From Undibacterium paludis (GTDB lineage: Bacteria; Pseudomonadota; Gammaproteobacteria; Burkholderiales; Burkholderiaceae_D): a stretch of 64,000 nucleotides of DNA. Below, piece by piece: positions 41,943 through 51,022 of the stretch (positions are counted from its first letter, which is position 1; each line of letters starts with the position of its first letter). The notes beneath the pieces were generated by a model. That model did no database searches, was not told where the DNA came from, and saw only the letters and a program-made list of their open reading frames with translations. Location: positions 1 to 64,000 of the forward strand of contig NZ_JAKZHX010000017.1 in assembly GCF_022568815.1 (NCBI RefSeq). The letters run 5' to 3'. Position numbers and translations under genes: made by a program.

Positions 41943-42488
41943 ATGTCCATCTGCAGCAATCGCAACTTGAAGTCACTCATGCTGACAGTGATGCTGGTCA
42001 TGTTTGTTAGCTGTTCATATGCCAGGCAGGCGGACTGGGACCAGCTTGTCAGGAACAGTGCAGCGTATACGGACACATCCCAGCAGTCACTGAACATGAA
42101 TTACCGGGTACTGAGTTTTGAACGCTGGGATGTCAATCAGGAGACTGGGGAGTTGACGTTCTCAGACAAGAGCGGGCACAAGCTGCTGACCAGGTTCCAG
42201 TTTGTTGGTTCTTATTCAGAACGCAGCAAGACCTGGCTGTGGAGCTGGGGCAATGCCAGTGTTTTACCTGCACTGTCAAAAAGAATGACGGTACTCAGAG
42301 ACTTCGGTGAAAAACACCATTTCCCTAGACTGACAGACCGGGCCTGGTCTGCCACACTCGACGATGCCTGGCAAATGGCAACGATTGCCAATTACCTGCT
42401 GAAGGCAAAGGGTATATATCGCATACCGTTTGAAGAAGGGTTTGTGTTTTTGATGATGACAGATGTCCAGTTTGAAAAAACAGAATAG
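41943..42488 (+). CDS. DUF6882-like protein
   Basis: About 181 residues. An N-terminal hydrophobic stretch (LKSLMLTVMLVMFVSCSYA) looks like a signal peptide, with a possible lipobox-like Cys in SCS. The rest contains the pattern FVGSYSERSKTWLWSWGNASVLPALSKRM, LTDRAWSATLDDAWQMATIANYLLKAKGIYRIPFEEGF that I associate with DUF6882. Function is unknown. AAGGAG precedes two in-frame ATG codons (41940, 41943). The alpha/beta hydrolase gene starts about 60 bases after its stop. Confidence 0.72.
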   Translation: MSICSNRNLKSLMLTVMLVMFVSCSYARQADWDQLVRNSAAYTDTSQQSLNMNYRVLSFERWDVNQETGELTFSDKSGHKLLTRFQFVGSYSERSKTWLWSWGNASVLPALSKRMTVLRDFGEKHHFPRLTDRAWSATLDDAWQMATIANYLLKAKGIYRIPFEEGFVFLMMTDVQFEKTE

Positions 42489-42551
42489 TGCATGGATTCA
42501 GCTGTGCTTCTGCTACACTGCCCATCCTTACTTTGCTATTGGAGTCGATTT

Positions 42552-43439
42552 ATGAAGTTGCGTCGTCAATTCCTCACTGCTATGCTGACCCTGTCTGTTG
42601 CAGGCCTGTTACCTGCTGTCAGCTGGGCAACTGGTTTTACGTCAGAACGCATCAGCGTCAAAACTGAAGGTAGCGGAGCTGATGTCATCCTTGTACCCGG
42701 CCTCAGTTCTTCACCGAAGGTGTGGGCAGAACTGGTCAAGGCTTTGCCTGGTTATCGCTATCACCTGGTGCAGGTGTCGGGTTTTGCCGGTCAGGCTGCC
42801 GGTGCGAATGCTGAGGGTGCGGTATCAGCGCCGGTGGCAGAAGAAATTGTCCGTTACATTGCGCAACAGGGTTTGAACAAACCTGTTTTGATCGGACATT
42901 CCATGGGCGGATCCATCGGCATGATGGTGGCAGCGCGACATCCGCAAGCCTTGTCAAAGCTGATGGTGGTCGATATGTTCCCTTTCCTCGGTGCGATGTT
43001 TGGTCCGCCAGGTACGACGGCGCAAAGCGTCAAGCCGGTGGCTGACAATATACTGGACACCATGCGCAAGGCAGATCCCGCTGCCCGCGCAAAGAGGACA
43101 GAAACAACACTCAATGGCATGATCAATAATCTGGCCATGCGCCCGATGGCCATGGACGACGCGCAAAAGAGTGACCCTGACGTGACAGCGCGTGCGTATC
43201 ACGAACTGATCATCACTGACCTGACGCCGGAGCTGAAAAACATCAGCGTACCGGTAGCGGTAGTGTATGTACGTGCTGAAGGTGTGCCAGTTACGGATGC
43301 GCAGATGGATGCTTATTACCAGGGCGCCTACTCCACCGTTAAAACGGTCAGTCTGAAACGCATTCCAGCCAGCGCTCACTTCATCATGTGGGACCAGCCT
43401 GAGCAGTTCCAGGCAGAGGTGAAAAATTTTTTGAAGTAA
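42552..43439 (+). CDS. Alpha/beta hydrolase (exported)
   Basis: About 295 residues. A signal peptide (MKLRRQFLTAMLTLSVAGL, then WA) is followed by an alpha/beta hydrolase: oxyanion-region VILVPGLSSSPKVW, nucleophile Ser in VLIGHSMGGSIGMMVA, catalytic Asp region VAVVYVRAEG and His in IPASAHFIMWDQPEQF. It is probably an esterase or lipase-like enzyme of the periplasm or outer face. GGAG precedes ATG 42552. It may be co-transcribed with the upstream DUF6882-like gene. Confidence 0.88.
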   Translation: MKLRRQFLTAMLTLSVAGLLPAVSWATGFTSERISVKTEGSGADVILVPGLSSSPKVWAELVKALPGYRYHLVQVSGFAGQAAGANAEGAVSAPVAEEIVRYIAQQGLNKPVLIGHSMGGSIGMMVAARHPQALSKLMVVDMFPFLGAMFGPPGTTAQSVKPVADNILDTMRKADPAARAKRTETTLNGMINNLAMRPMAMDDAQKSDPDVTARAYHELIITDLTPELKNISVPVAVVYVRAEGVPVTDAQMDAYYQGAYSTVKTVSLKRIPASAHFIMWDQPEQFQAEVKNFLK

Positions 43440-43471
43440 TTTTTCAGTAATGGCTCGCCCCGTGGCTGGTA

Positions 43472-44116
43472 TCAGGCCGCACGGCGGGCAATCAGAAACA
43501 GGTCTGCGCTTGGCATGCTGGCATTGACCGGGCCAGGTTTGTGGCGCAGGTCCAGCAAGGTAAAACCATGCTGCGCCAGTGCAGCGAGCAGATAGGGGGC
43601 GCTATGGTAGTGAATGTAGACCTGGTCCCCGCTGCTTGATGTCTGGTAGGCTGATTGCGATGGATCACCTTCCATGGTGCTCAGATAGAGCAACCCGCCC
43701 GCCGTCAGTACCTGGGAGGCGTCAGCGATCAGCTTTGCTGCTTCATCTGCGGACAGATAGGGCAAACCAAAGGCGCAGACAATGGCGTCAAACTGCTGTT
43801 GCAGGCTGATGAAGTCACGGCTGTCCATCAGTTTTACTCTGGCTGCGGGATTGTTGATGCGCGCCAGTTCCACCATCTGTGGTGCCAGATCGGTAGCCAA
43901 TACCTTCAGTTCTGGACATCTGCGCAGCAATGCCCGTGTGACATTGCCGGGACCGCAGGCCAGCTCCAGCACTTGCGCGTCAGGTCTGGACAAGTGATTG
44001 CAAAAAATATCATAGGTATCGTCATAGTCAGCCAGGTCCATGTATTTGTCCTGGTAACGCTGTGCCAGCTTGTCGAAGGTGGCAATGGTGATATCAAGAG
44101 GGTTGACAGAGTTCAT
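43472..44116 (-). CDS. Class I SAM-dependent methyltransferase
   Basis: A 214-residue protein with Methyltransf_25-type motifs: VLELACGPGNVTRALLRRCP (motif I), LATDLAPQMVELARINNP (motif II acidic residue) and FDAIVCAFGLPYLSADEAA (motif IV), then LTAGGLLYLSTMEGDP. The substrate is unknown. The start MNSVNPLDITIATF at 44116 fits the family, whereas the longer frame upstream includes a Met at 44152. It is convergent with the hydrolase and divergent from the RTX gene. Confidence 0.9.
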   Translation of the reverse strand: MNSVNPLDITIATFDKLAQRYQDKYMDLADYDDTYDIFCNHLSRPDAQVLELACGPGNVTRALLRRCPELKVLATDLAPQMVELARINNPAARVKLMDSRDFISLQQQFDAIVCAFGLPYLSADEAAKLIADASQVLTAGGLLYLSTMEGDPSQSAYQTSSSGDQVYIHYHSAPYLLAALAQHGFTLLDLRHKPGPVNASMPSADLFLIARRAA

Positions 44117-44364
44117 CGTGGCGGTTTTAAACTTTTTTGACAATGCTGTCATCCGATTTTGCCCTGTCTGCGTTAAAGCAGCAAGAGGTAACCGCGGATT
44201 GTCTCTCAGTAACAAGCAAGGATGGATGAGCAGGCCTGGGAAGGTGTGGCTTTGGGTCTGTCATGCAGAAAACCGGTGAGAGCTGAGTTTGCATGAACTG
44301 AAAGCCATGCTGGAGGCCATGATCATTTCCATCACGTTCAATGTTTATTGTGAGAGTGTGATTT

Positions 44365-45483
44365 ATGGCATACGTTTATGGTAGCGACTCTATCTATGAT
44401 GAGCGCACGCTGGGTTACGATTCTGCTTCGTTGTCGTCAAATTTCCAGGTCAACCTCGGTTTTGTGTCCTTTGGTAAATTGTCTCCTACCGATCTGACTG
44501 ACTGGTATCAATTGAATCTGGATGGCCCTGGTTCGTATACGCTGGTTGTGTCCACGGATTCTGTCAATAATTACAGCGCCACCAATGCCTGGGGTACATC
44601 TTTCAGTGGTATCACCATCGAGATTACTGATCGCAGTGGTAACCCTTTGACCGGCATTGATACGGCGGTCGCCAATAACAAGGGTGATGGCACGATCAAC
44701 TTCAACTATGCTGGCGGGTATTCGCATGGTGATTTTTTTGTCAAGATCAGCAACCTCGCCTATGCCGCCAACGACTATATCATCGGCCTGAGTAATTCTG
44801 CTGCCGGTTTGAACCTGATTGGCACCGGCGCCAATGATTACCTCAAAGGCAGTACTGGTAATGATACGATCAATGGTGGCGCCGGCCGCGATACGATCGT
44901 TGGTGGCGGTGGCAATGATGTGATCAATGGCGGTAGCGGTCTTGATACCCTGATATTGTCCGGCAAGGTCAATGACTACACCATCAATGGTACGACAAAT
45001 AATTTTGTGCTCAAGGACCTCGATGGCATCGATGGTACGGATAACGTGGTGCAGGTAGAGCGCCTGATATTCAGCGACGGTGCGGTAGCTTTTGACATCG
45101 ATGGCGTAGCGGGCCAGGCTTACCGCCTGTACCAGGCAGCATTTGGGCGCAAGCCTGACCTGGCAGGTTTGGGCTACTGGATACATGACATGGACAATGG
45201 TTCCAGCCTGACGACGGTAGCAGCCGGATTTTTCCAGTCGGCAGAGTTCCAGAACCTGTATGGACGCAATCCCGGCACCACGACCCTGATCACCAATTTT
45301 TACCAGAATGTCTTGCATCGCTTGCCCGATCAGGCAGGTTTTGAATACTGGTCGAATCAGCTTAACAAGGGCCTGATATCACCCGCAGGGGCATTGGCCA
45401 GTTTTTGTGAAAGCCAGGAAAACCAGGCACAGGTCATCGGAGAGATACAGAATGGTATTGATTACCTGGTCTGGGCATCTTGA
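44365..45483 (+). CDS. RTX (hemolysin-type calcium-binding) protein with DUF4214 domain
   Basis: A 372-residue protein. Residues about 1-150 form a beta-rich domain (GKLSPTDLTDWYQLNLDGPG, GSYTLVVST). RTX nonapeptide repeats follow at about 165-195 (GNDTINGGAG, RDTIVGGGG, NDVINGGSG), which bind Ca outside the cell. A C-terminal DUF4214 domain (about 255-350, YRLYQAAFGRKPDLAGLGYW and FYQNVLHRLPDQAGFEYW) is known from betaproteobacterial RTX and S-layer proteins. RTX proteins are normally exported by a type I system, but no type I transporter genes are in the window. No signal peptide is present, as expected. Confidence 0.9.
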   Translation: MAYVYGSDSIYDERTLGYDSASLSSNFQVNLGFVSFGKLSPTDLTDWYQLNLDGPGSYTLVVSTDSVNNYSATNAWGTSFSGITIEITDRSGNPLTGIDTAVANNKGDGTINFNYAGGYSHGDFFVKISNLAYAANDYIIGLSNSAAGLNLIGTGANDYLKGSTGNDTINGGAGRDTIVGGGGNDVINGGSGLDTLILSGKVNDYTINGTTNNFVLKDLDGIDGTDNVVQVERLIFSDGAVAFDIDGVAGQAYRLYQAAFGRKPDLAGLGYWIHDMDNGSSLTTVAAGFFQSAEFQNLYGRNPGTTTLITNFYQNVLHRLPDQAGFEYWSNQLNKGLISPAGALASFCESQENQAQVIGEIQNGIDYLVWAS

Positions 45484-45889
45484 GCCAGGCATTTGCCTGA
45501 TCGTGTAGGTATCTGCATTGAAAACTGAATGATAGCCGTTTGTCTGTCCCCGGTCTGACAGGCAGGCGGCTCTGTCAATTGTGGCATGTCATTACCTGTT
45601 TTTAGCCCTGTCTGCTCCTGTTATTGCATGGCATTTCCCAAAAGATACTTAAGACCAATGCCGCCCAGGCTGATGCTCTGTGAACGGTAACCGTCAGAAG
45701 CAGGATCAGCCTGGCTGATCAGGCAGCAGTCAAAGGCAGGTAGTAAAATCATGTTTCAGGATGCGACCAGTTCCTGCATGCAAGGGCTGGCTTTTTTTGT
45801 CATGATGCGTACATCAAGCTGTTGTATTTTTGGAGTGTCGCTGATCAAGATATGTTGCGTTGCACAAAATCGTTTGCTACATTGCAGCC
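45484..45889. other. Intergenic region with two hairpins
   Basis: No gene is seen. CAGGCA-TT-TGCCTG lies at 45486-45499, directly after the RTX stop. GATCAGC-CTG-GCTGATC at 45704-45720 is a perfect 7-bp hairpin. A T-run with weak pairing to CCAG lies near 45770-45800 and may be a terminator. The promoter for the next gene was not identified. Confidence 0.45.
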
Positions 45890-47842
45890 ATGACAAAAAT
45901 AAAAAATATAAGTTCTAAAATTGGTGCCAGCCTGTTTGCCCTGGTGTTTGCAATAGGTTTCAGTCTTGCCGGCTACGCAGGTGGTGTCAGACCCATGTGC
46001 AAGGCGGTTTACGGCTGGTGGCGTTCTGGTGAACTGGTGGCAGTACAGGCCACAGTCGACAAGCTGGAACTGCACGAACATCATGATGACAGCACCACCT
46101 GGCAAGCGGAAGCTGAATTCAGCTATCAATACAAGGGCAAATCCTACCGCAGCAAGCGCATCAATATTGCGGGTGACAGTAGTGATAATCTCAGTGACTA
46201 TCATCAGCAGATTCATCGTGCACTGATGCAGGCAAGATCCAGTCAGCAAAGTGTCACTGTATGGATGGACCCGCAGGAACCTGCGTATGCCGTCTATGAC
46301 AGGCAGGTGCGCTTGAATCGTCTCATTTTCCTTATCCCTTTCGCGACCTTGTTCCCATTGGTGGGCATAGGCGGGTTTGCTGCACTCTGGTTTATCTGGC
46401 GGCCTCAAAAAAAGGAAGATGTGGACGCCATGTTGCGCCAACAGATCAATGCGGAGGGTTGGCTGGAGTTCAAACCGATAAGCAGCGCCAGTATGGCACT
46501 GGGCGGATTTGCTTTGGTCTGGAACCTTCTGTGCTTTCCCATGGCCTATGTTGTGCTGACCGGTAATGCAAGCAAAGGCATTCCTTTGACATTGTTGATC
46601 TTGCTCTTCCCGGCAGTCGGGGTGTTGCTAATAGGGCTCGCCTTACATACGGCCTATCTGAACAAACGTCTGGGCGGGCTTGCATTGTGGATGGCAAGGC
46701 CGCCAAAGACCGGCATGCAGGGACTGGCTGTACGATTGCGTTTTGCCTTGCCGCTGGGTGAGCATATGCAAACCAGGGAAGAATCCTATCCCGTCCATGT
46801 AGAGATGATTTGCCAGCATGAAGACCGACGTGGAGAAGACACCAGCACCAAGACTCTGTGGTCCCATGTCTTGCTGGACAAACTGATACCGCAGGGTAGC
46901 AGGCAGCTTGATTTGAGCATTGACCTTCCCGGGAAATTACCTGGCGCAGGTCCGCTGGATGACCCCAAGCTCGAAATCGTCTGGCGGCTGGTCATCAAGG
47001 CACTGGGGGTAGAAAGAGAATTCCATCTGCCGGTACAACAGGGTCTTGGTGAGCAGGTTGATGTGGATGCGCTGTCACGGCGGCCATCTGCTGAAAAGTC
47101 CATTTATGCCTTGCCGCAAGTGCCGGTAAATAAGGCAGGGCAAAGACGACGGCTGTTTTTTTCATATGTTTTTTTCTTTGCGCTGATCGCCGTTGGGGCT
47201 TACTTTGTTTTTGATGCTGCAAGTGGTTCTATGGAGCACGACAAACAGGCTGCTGAATATGCCGGTACATCGGCTCAGGCCATGGAGTCCATAGAACAAT
47301 TGCGCGCCCGGCTCGATAAGGGCGACGACGTCAACGCCGTCGATGAGGGAGGAAGTAGTTTATTGATACAGGCAGCTGACGAACCTAACCTGGCCAAGGT
47401 CAGACTGTTGATAGAAAAAGGGGCAAGCATCAATGCTGCCACGCCGGTGGGTACAGATGGCAATGGCGGCAGAACGGCGTTGTTTGCCGCCATCAATCAT
47501 GATGCAGTCGACATTGTGCAGGCGTTGGCCGATGCCGATGCTGACTTGCACAAGGCCGCTAACCAGGTGTGGACACCAGTGCACTACGCGGCATATAAAG
47601 GCTCTCTCAAATCACTGCGCTACTTCCAGCAGCGCGGACTGGAAATGAATGAAGGTTTTGCCGGCGGGCGCGGTTCTACGCCTTTGATGTTGGCTGCTCA
47701 GTATAACCAGTTGCAGGTGATCAGTTTCCTGTTGCAGTCCGGGGTTGATCAGGGAAAGAAAGATCTTTATGGCGAAGATGCCTGTGGCTACGCCCGTTAT
47801 TTCAGGCAGGCACAGGCAGCCGAGTCATTAGGTTGTCATTAA
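45890..47842 (+). CDS. DUF3592 membrane protein with C-terminal ankyrin repeats
   Basis: About 650 residues. An N-terminal membrane anchor (GASLFALVFAIGFSLAGYAG) is followed by a DUF3592-like beta domain (VQATVDKLELHEHHDD, then FSYQYKGKSYRSKRINI and VTVWMDPQEPAYAV). Several membrane segments follow (IFLIPFATLFPLVGIGGFAAL, SMALGGFALVWNLLCF, LTLLILLFPAVGVLLIGLAL), then a soluble region and another membrane segment (LFFSYVFFFALIAVGAYFVF). The C-terminal 170 residues are ankyrin repeats (VNAVDEGGSSLLIQAADEP, ALFAAINHDAVDIVQALADA, TPVHYAAYKGSLKSL, TPLMLAAQYNQLQVISFLLQ). The role is unknown. ATG 45890 was chosen over an upstream TTG. Confidence 0.8.
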   Translation: MTKIKNISSKIGASLFALVFAIGFSLAGYAGGVRPMCKAVYGWWRSGELVAVQATVDKLELHEHHDDSTTWQAEAEFSYQYKGKSYRSKRINIAGDSSDNLSDYHQQIHRALMQARSSQQSVTVWMDPQEPAYAVYDRQVRLNRLIFLIPFATLFPLVGIGGFAALWFIWRPQKKEDVDAMLRQQINAEGWLEFKPISSASMALGGFALVWNLLCFPMAYVVLTGNASKGIPLTLLILLFPAVGVLLIGLALHTAYLNKRLGGLALWMARPPKTGMQGLAVRLRFALPLGEHMQTREESYPVHVEMICQHEDRRGEDTSTKTLWSHVLLDKLIPQGSRQLDLSIDLPGKLPGAGPLDDPKLEIVWRLVIKALGVEREFHLPVQQGLGEQVDVDALSRRPSAEKSIYALPQVPVNKAGQRRRLFFSYVFFFALIAVGAYFVFDAASGSMEHDKQAAEYAGTSAQAMESIEQLRARLDKGDDVNAVDEGGSSLLIQAADEPNLAKVRLLIEKGASINAATPVGTDGNGGRTALFAAINHDAVDIVQALADADADLHKAANQVWTPVHYAAYKGSLKSLRYFQQRGLEMNEGFAGGRGSTPLMLAAQYNQLQVISFLLQSGVDQGKKDLYGEDACGYARYFRQAQAAESLGCH

Positions 47843-48205
47843 GACGAGGTGCGGTTTTGAAGATAGCGTTCAGTGTTTTTTATACCCAGTTCATGACGGC
47901 TTGTTTTTAAAATGTTGTTTTGCTCGGTGTAAGCAATGTGTACGTAAATGATAATATGTTGTATCGTTAATATTGTGACAAAACCTGATTTTGACCGCTC
48001 CAGAATCAGGGGAAGCAAAAACTTGCTATCTTGATCAAGCAGGCGAAGCTTATTAAAATACGTGTGAATTTCTTTGATTGGGTTGAAAAACACTTGGTGT
48101 AGTGGTATCTACAGAATCGCCAGACCAAGTGGCGAATGTTTCTCCTGTGGTGAAAGCTGCATATCAGGTTTTTCGTTTTTTTCTTTCTTATCATTTGTCA
48201 ACGCT
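47843..48205. other. AT-rich intergenic region
   Basis: No convincing gene is found. Inverted repeat CCTGATT (47984-47990)/AATCAGG (48004-48010) and palindrome CTTGATCAAG (near 48030) are visible. The base composition is AT-richer than surroundings. A minus-strand frame of 84 codons crosses it but lacks support. Confidence 0.5.
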
Positions 48206-48952
48206 ATGAAAACAACAATATCACGCTATCGCGCCAGTGCAACCCATTTTTTACTCAGTTGTACGGTTGGCTTGATTTTGCTGCTGTTGTGCTGGTATAT
48301 GTGGTATCCAACGCCCATGCTAAGCGCAATCGGCGGTTATGAAATCTTTTTCCTCATTGTTGGTATCGATGTTGTCCTTGGTCCGGCGTTGACGCTGGTG
48401 GTGTTCAACCCCAAAAAGAAATACCTGGTGCTGGATCTGGCTGTTATCGCCATAGTCCAGGTATCGGCATTCATCTACGGTTGCAGTACTTTGCTTGAAG
48501 CGCGTCCAGCCTATATCGCAGCTTTGGGTGACTCTTTCCAGGTCGTGCAGGCATCTGAAATTACTGATGGTAATCTGGCTAAAGGCAAGACTACCCTGCC
48601 TTGGTGGGGGCCAAAATTGGTTGGCACCAAAGAGCCAACAGAGCAAGCTGATATCAGTATGGTGGCCGGTATGGCAACAGTTGGTGGAGGCAAAGGGCAC
48701 ATGCCGTCCTTGCACATTCCCTATGAAGACATGCGTGAGCAATTATTGAAAAAAGCCCAGGATTTTGACGCTCTCGAAAAAGACAACGAAAACCAGAAAT
48801 CCGCCATCCAGGAATGGCTGAAGTCACACGATTGTGATGAGAAGAAATGCAAATACCAACCTATAAAAATACGTGTGTCCATCTTCCCTGTCGTCATCGA
48901 TGCAAAAACGGCTGCCTATATAGGCATCATGCCGCTTAACCTGAAGATGTAA
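48206..48952 (+). CDS. TfpX/TfpZ family type IV pilin accessory protein
   Basis: A 248-residue inner-membrane protein with N-terminal transmembrane segments (THFLLSCTVGLILLLLCWYM, GYEIFFLIVGIDVVLGPALTLVVF, VLDLAVIAIVQVSAFIYG). A soluble region follows (DSFQVVQASEITDGNLAKG, MPSLHIPYEDMREQLLKKAQ, and the last strand IFPVVIDAKTAAYIGIMPL). The TfpX/TfpZ family assists assembly or stability of particular type IV pilins, and such genes commonly lie next to a pilin gene and a pilin O-ligase. Here the ligase-like gene follows after a terminator-like hairpin. No pilin gene is in the window. ATG 48206 has no obvious ribosome-binding site. Confidence 0.85.
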   Translation: MKTTISRYRASATHFLLSCTVGLILLLLCWYMWYPTPMLSAIGGYEIFFLIVGIDVVLGPALTLVVFNPKKKYLVLDLAVIAIVQVSAFIYGCSTLLEARPAYIAALGDSFQVVQASEITDGNLAKGKTTLPWWGPKLVGTKEPTEQADISMVAGMATVGGGKGHMPSLHIPYEDMREQLLKKAQDFDALEKDNENQKSAIQEWLKSHDCDEKKCKYQPIKIRVSIFPVVIDAKTAAYIGIMPLNLKM

Positions 48953-48960
48953 GCTTACCA

Positions 48961-48999
48961 GCCTGAGCATGTTAGTTAAACTGACTCAGGCATTTTTTT
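48961..48999 (+). terminator. Intrinsic terminator or attenuator between accessory and ligase genes
   Basis: GCCTGA (48961-48966), bulge, GTTAGT (48971-48976), loop TAA, ACTGAC (48980-48985) and TCAGGC (48986-48991) give a two-part stem with one T-G pair. A(T)7 follows directly. The U-run ends 13 bases before the next gene's ATG at 49013, so the downstream gene would need readthrough or its own promoter. Confidence 0.75.
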
Positions 49000-49012
49000 G
49001 AAATGTACCCGA

Positions 49013-50776
49013 ATGGCATCCGACAAGGAAGGCAAGCTGGCGTTAATCATTTTTGCTGTAGCGATTTTTTTCAGCTATGTGCATCCTTATCACATTCATC
49101 CTTACAGGACTTTTTATCACGAATTAATCGTTTTCCTGGGTCTGGCTGCAGCGCTGGCTTATTTTGTCGTGAGCCGCCCAGCACAGCATCCGCAGGTGCT
49201 CGTGCAAGATACGATTACCTCATCGAGTGAAGCCCGTCTGAGTTTTCCGGTTTTACTGCTCCTGCCGTTGGGTATTGTGCTCATGATCGTGGCCCAGACG
49301 CTGGCAGGTTTGATACAACCAGCGATGATGACAGCTTTCCCTGTCATGTATCTGTTGATGTTTGGCGTGGCGATCGTGTTTGGCGCCAGCCTGGCTCTGA
49401 CCAGGGATGGGCCTGAACGAGCGGTGAACGCATTTGCCCTGGCCAATCTGCTGGCGGCCGTCACTTCATTGCTCTTCCAGCATGTACAGATACTGGGACT
49501 GAATGCGACACCGCTGGTCATGTACATCGCGAAAGACCCACATGCCGCCATGCGCCCTTATGCCAATGTGGCGCAACCGAATCAGTTGGCTTTACTGTAT
49601 TTTTTTGCTCTGTCATCAGTTTGGTTTTTTTATCGTAGCAAGAGAATGCCAAGCTGGTTTTGTATCGGCCTGGCGGCACTGCTGTTATGGGGCATTGTGC
49701 TGACACAGTCGCGCATAGGCTGGATACTGGTGCCGTTGTTTTTCCTTTATACCGTGAGCAAGCTCGGGCACTATAAACGTAGCGGTGCGCTGATCATGGT
49801 TGGCCTGGTCATACTGTATGCCCTGCTTACTATATTCTTGCCGCAGATCAGTCAGGCCATTGGTTTTTCTGGCGGTTCTGTTGCTGATCATATTGGTGGC
49901 CGGTCAGAGCGCACTGTATTGTGGCAAACCGCTTGGCAACTGGCGAAGGATCACCCCCTGTTTGGTGTTGGCTGGTTTGGTTACGGCGTCGGGCAGGTTG
50001 GTATCGCTGCTCAATTTGCTTCGAGCACCTATGCTGAACATGCTCATAATCTGCCATTGAACCTGGCTGCAGAACTTGGCATTCCAGCAGCTCTGCTCAT
50101 CATGGGCGGTCTGGCCTGGTGGTTCTACCAGACCTGCTTCAAGCCGCAAAAAAAACTGGTGCTGCAATTTGCCACACTGAGTTTTTTTGCTGTTGGCGTA
50201 CATAGTATGGTGGAGTTCCCGCTCTGGTATGGTTTTGTTCTGCTGCCTGTGGGTGTCCTGATGGGCATGGTGCATCAGATGCGCTGGCCGTCAACGGGCA
50301 CTGTTGTCAACCCTGCTGCCGTACTTGCCGGGTTTGCCCTGGTATGTGCACTAATTGCAGCAGTCACACTGGATTACCAGCGCGTCATTGTTGGCTTCAA
50401 GATCTTGCGTAATGTCCAGCAAGGTTACCGGCCAATGGAAGAACTCTTGCAAAAGCCAGAGTACACCCTGTTCCCGCAATTTTTTGAATACTTCAAACTG
50501 ACACGTATCAAGCCGGTTGAAGGAATGTCGGCAGAAGACATTGCTTATGTGGAAACCTGGAGCAAGCGTTTTGGCTTTGTCCACATCCTCAATGCCCAGG
50601 CTGAAATCTATGTCCTCAATGGCCAGTCCCAAAAAGCCGAACACACTATGCTGACCCTGCAAAGACTGCACCCCATCTTTTATCCGGAATACTATGATTA
50701 CTGGAAAGCCAAGGCCGCACAGGATGAACGCTATAAAACTATCTTTTTGACCATGCCGCCGCGTGATGCGCCTTAG
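49013..50776 (+). CDS. PglL-type protein O-oligosaccharyltransferase/Wzy-like ligase
   Basis: About 587 residues, with about twelve membrane segments. The N-terminal part (LALIIFAVAIFFSYVHPYHI) and the central part fit PglL_A and Wzy_C domains: the periplasmic loop and Wzy_C region contain VAQPNQLALLYFFALS and GGRSERTVLWQTAWQLAKDHPLFGVGWFGYG, then YAEHAHNLPLNLAAELG with a conserved His. The C-terminal part is a Wzy_C_2-type soluble domain. Such enzymes transfer lipid-linked glycan to pilin or other proteins in the periplasm. It follows the TfpX/TfpZ gene with a terminator-like hairpin between. ATG 49013 is tentative. Confidence 0.88.
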   Translation: MASDKEGKLALIIFAVAIFFSYVHPYHIHPYRTFYHELIVFLGLAAALAYFVVSRPAQHPQVLVQDTITSSSEARLSFPVLLLLPLGIVLMIVAQTLAGLIQPAMMTAFPVMYLLMFGVAIVFGASLALTRDGPERAVNAFALANLLAAVTSLLFQHVQILGLNATPLVMYIAKDPHAAMRPYANVAQPNQLALLYFFALSSVWFFYRSKRMPSWFCIGLAALLLWGIVLTQSRIGWILVPLFFLYTVSKLGHYKRSGALIMVGLVILYALLTIFLPQISQAIGFSGGSVADHIGGRSERTVLWQTAWQLAKDHPLFGVGWFGYGVGQVGIAAQFASSTYAEHAHNLPLNLAAELGIPAALLIMGGLAWWFYQTCFKPQKKLVLQFATLSFFAVGVHSMVEFPLWYGFVLLPVGVLMGMVHQMRWPSTGTVVNPAAVLAGFALVCALIAAVTLDYQRVIVGFKILRNVQQGYRPMEELLQKPEYTLFPQFFEYFKLTRIKPVEGMSAEDIAYVETWSKRFGFVHILNAQAEIYVLNGQSQKAEHTMLTLQRLHPIFYPEYYDYWKAKAAQDERYKTIFLTMPPRDAP

Positions 50777-51022
50777 CATGCCTGTTGATTCGACTGTTTG
50801 GCATGGCGACTCCAGCATCCAGTCATGACACAGATGCAGGCCCGGGCCGAGCCCGCTATCACCATCCGGATAGACATAGCCATCAATCAGATACCAGGCT
50901 GTAAATGATGTTCTGTCAGAAATTGCATGATGCAAGGCAATTCACGTCTATAGAATTCATCTGAACCATATCCTGCTATAGGGGAGATATGGCTGATGTA
51001 TTGCTGTTACCGTCCGTTAGTA

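Noticed and set aside
47839..48093. Minus-strand frame of 84 codons in an AT-rich gap
   Set aside because: Its composition follows local AT-richness, it has no family similarity, and it lies over inverted repeats.
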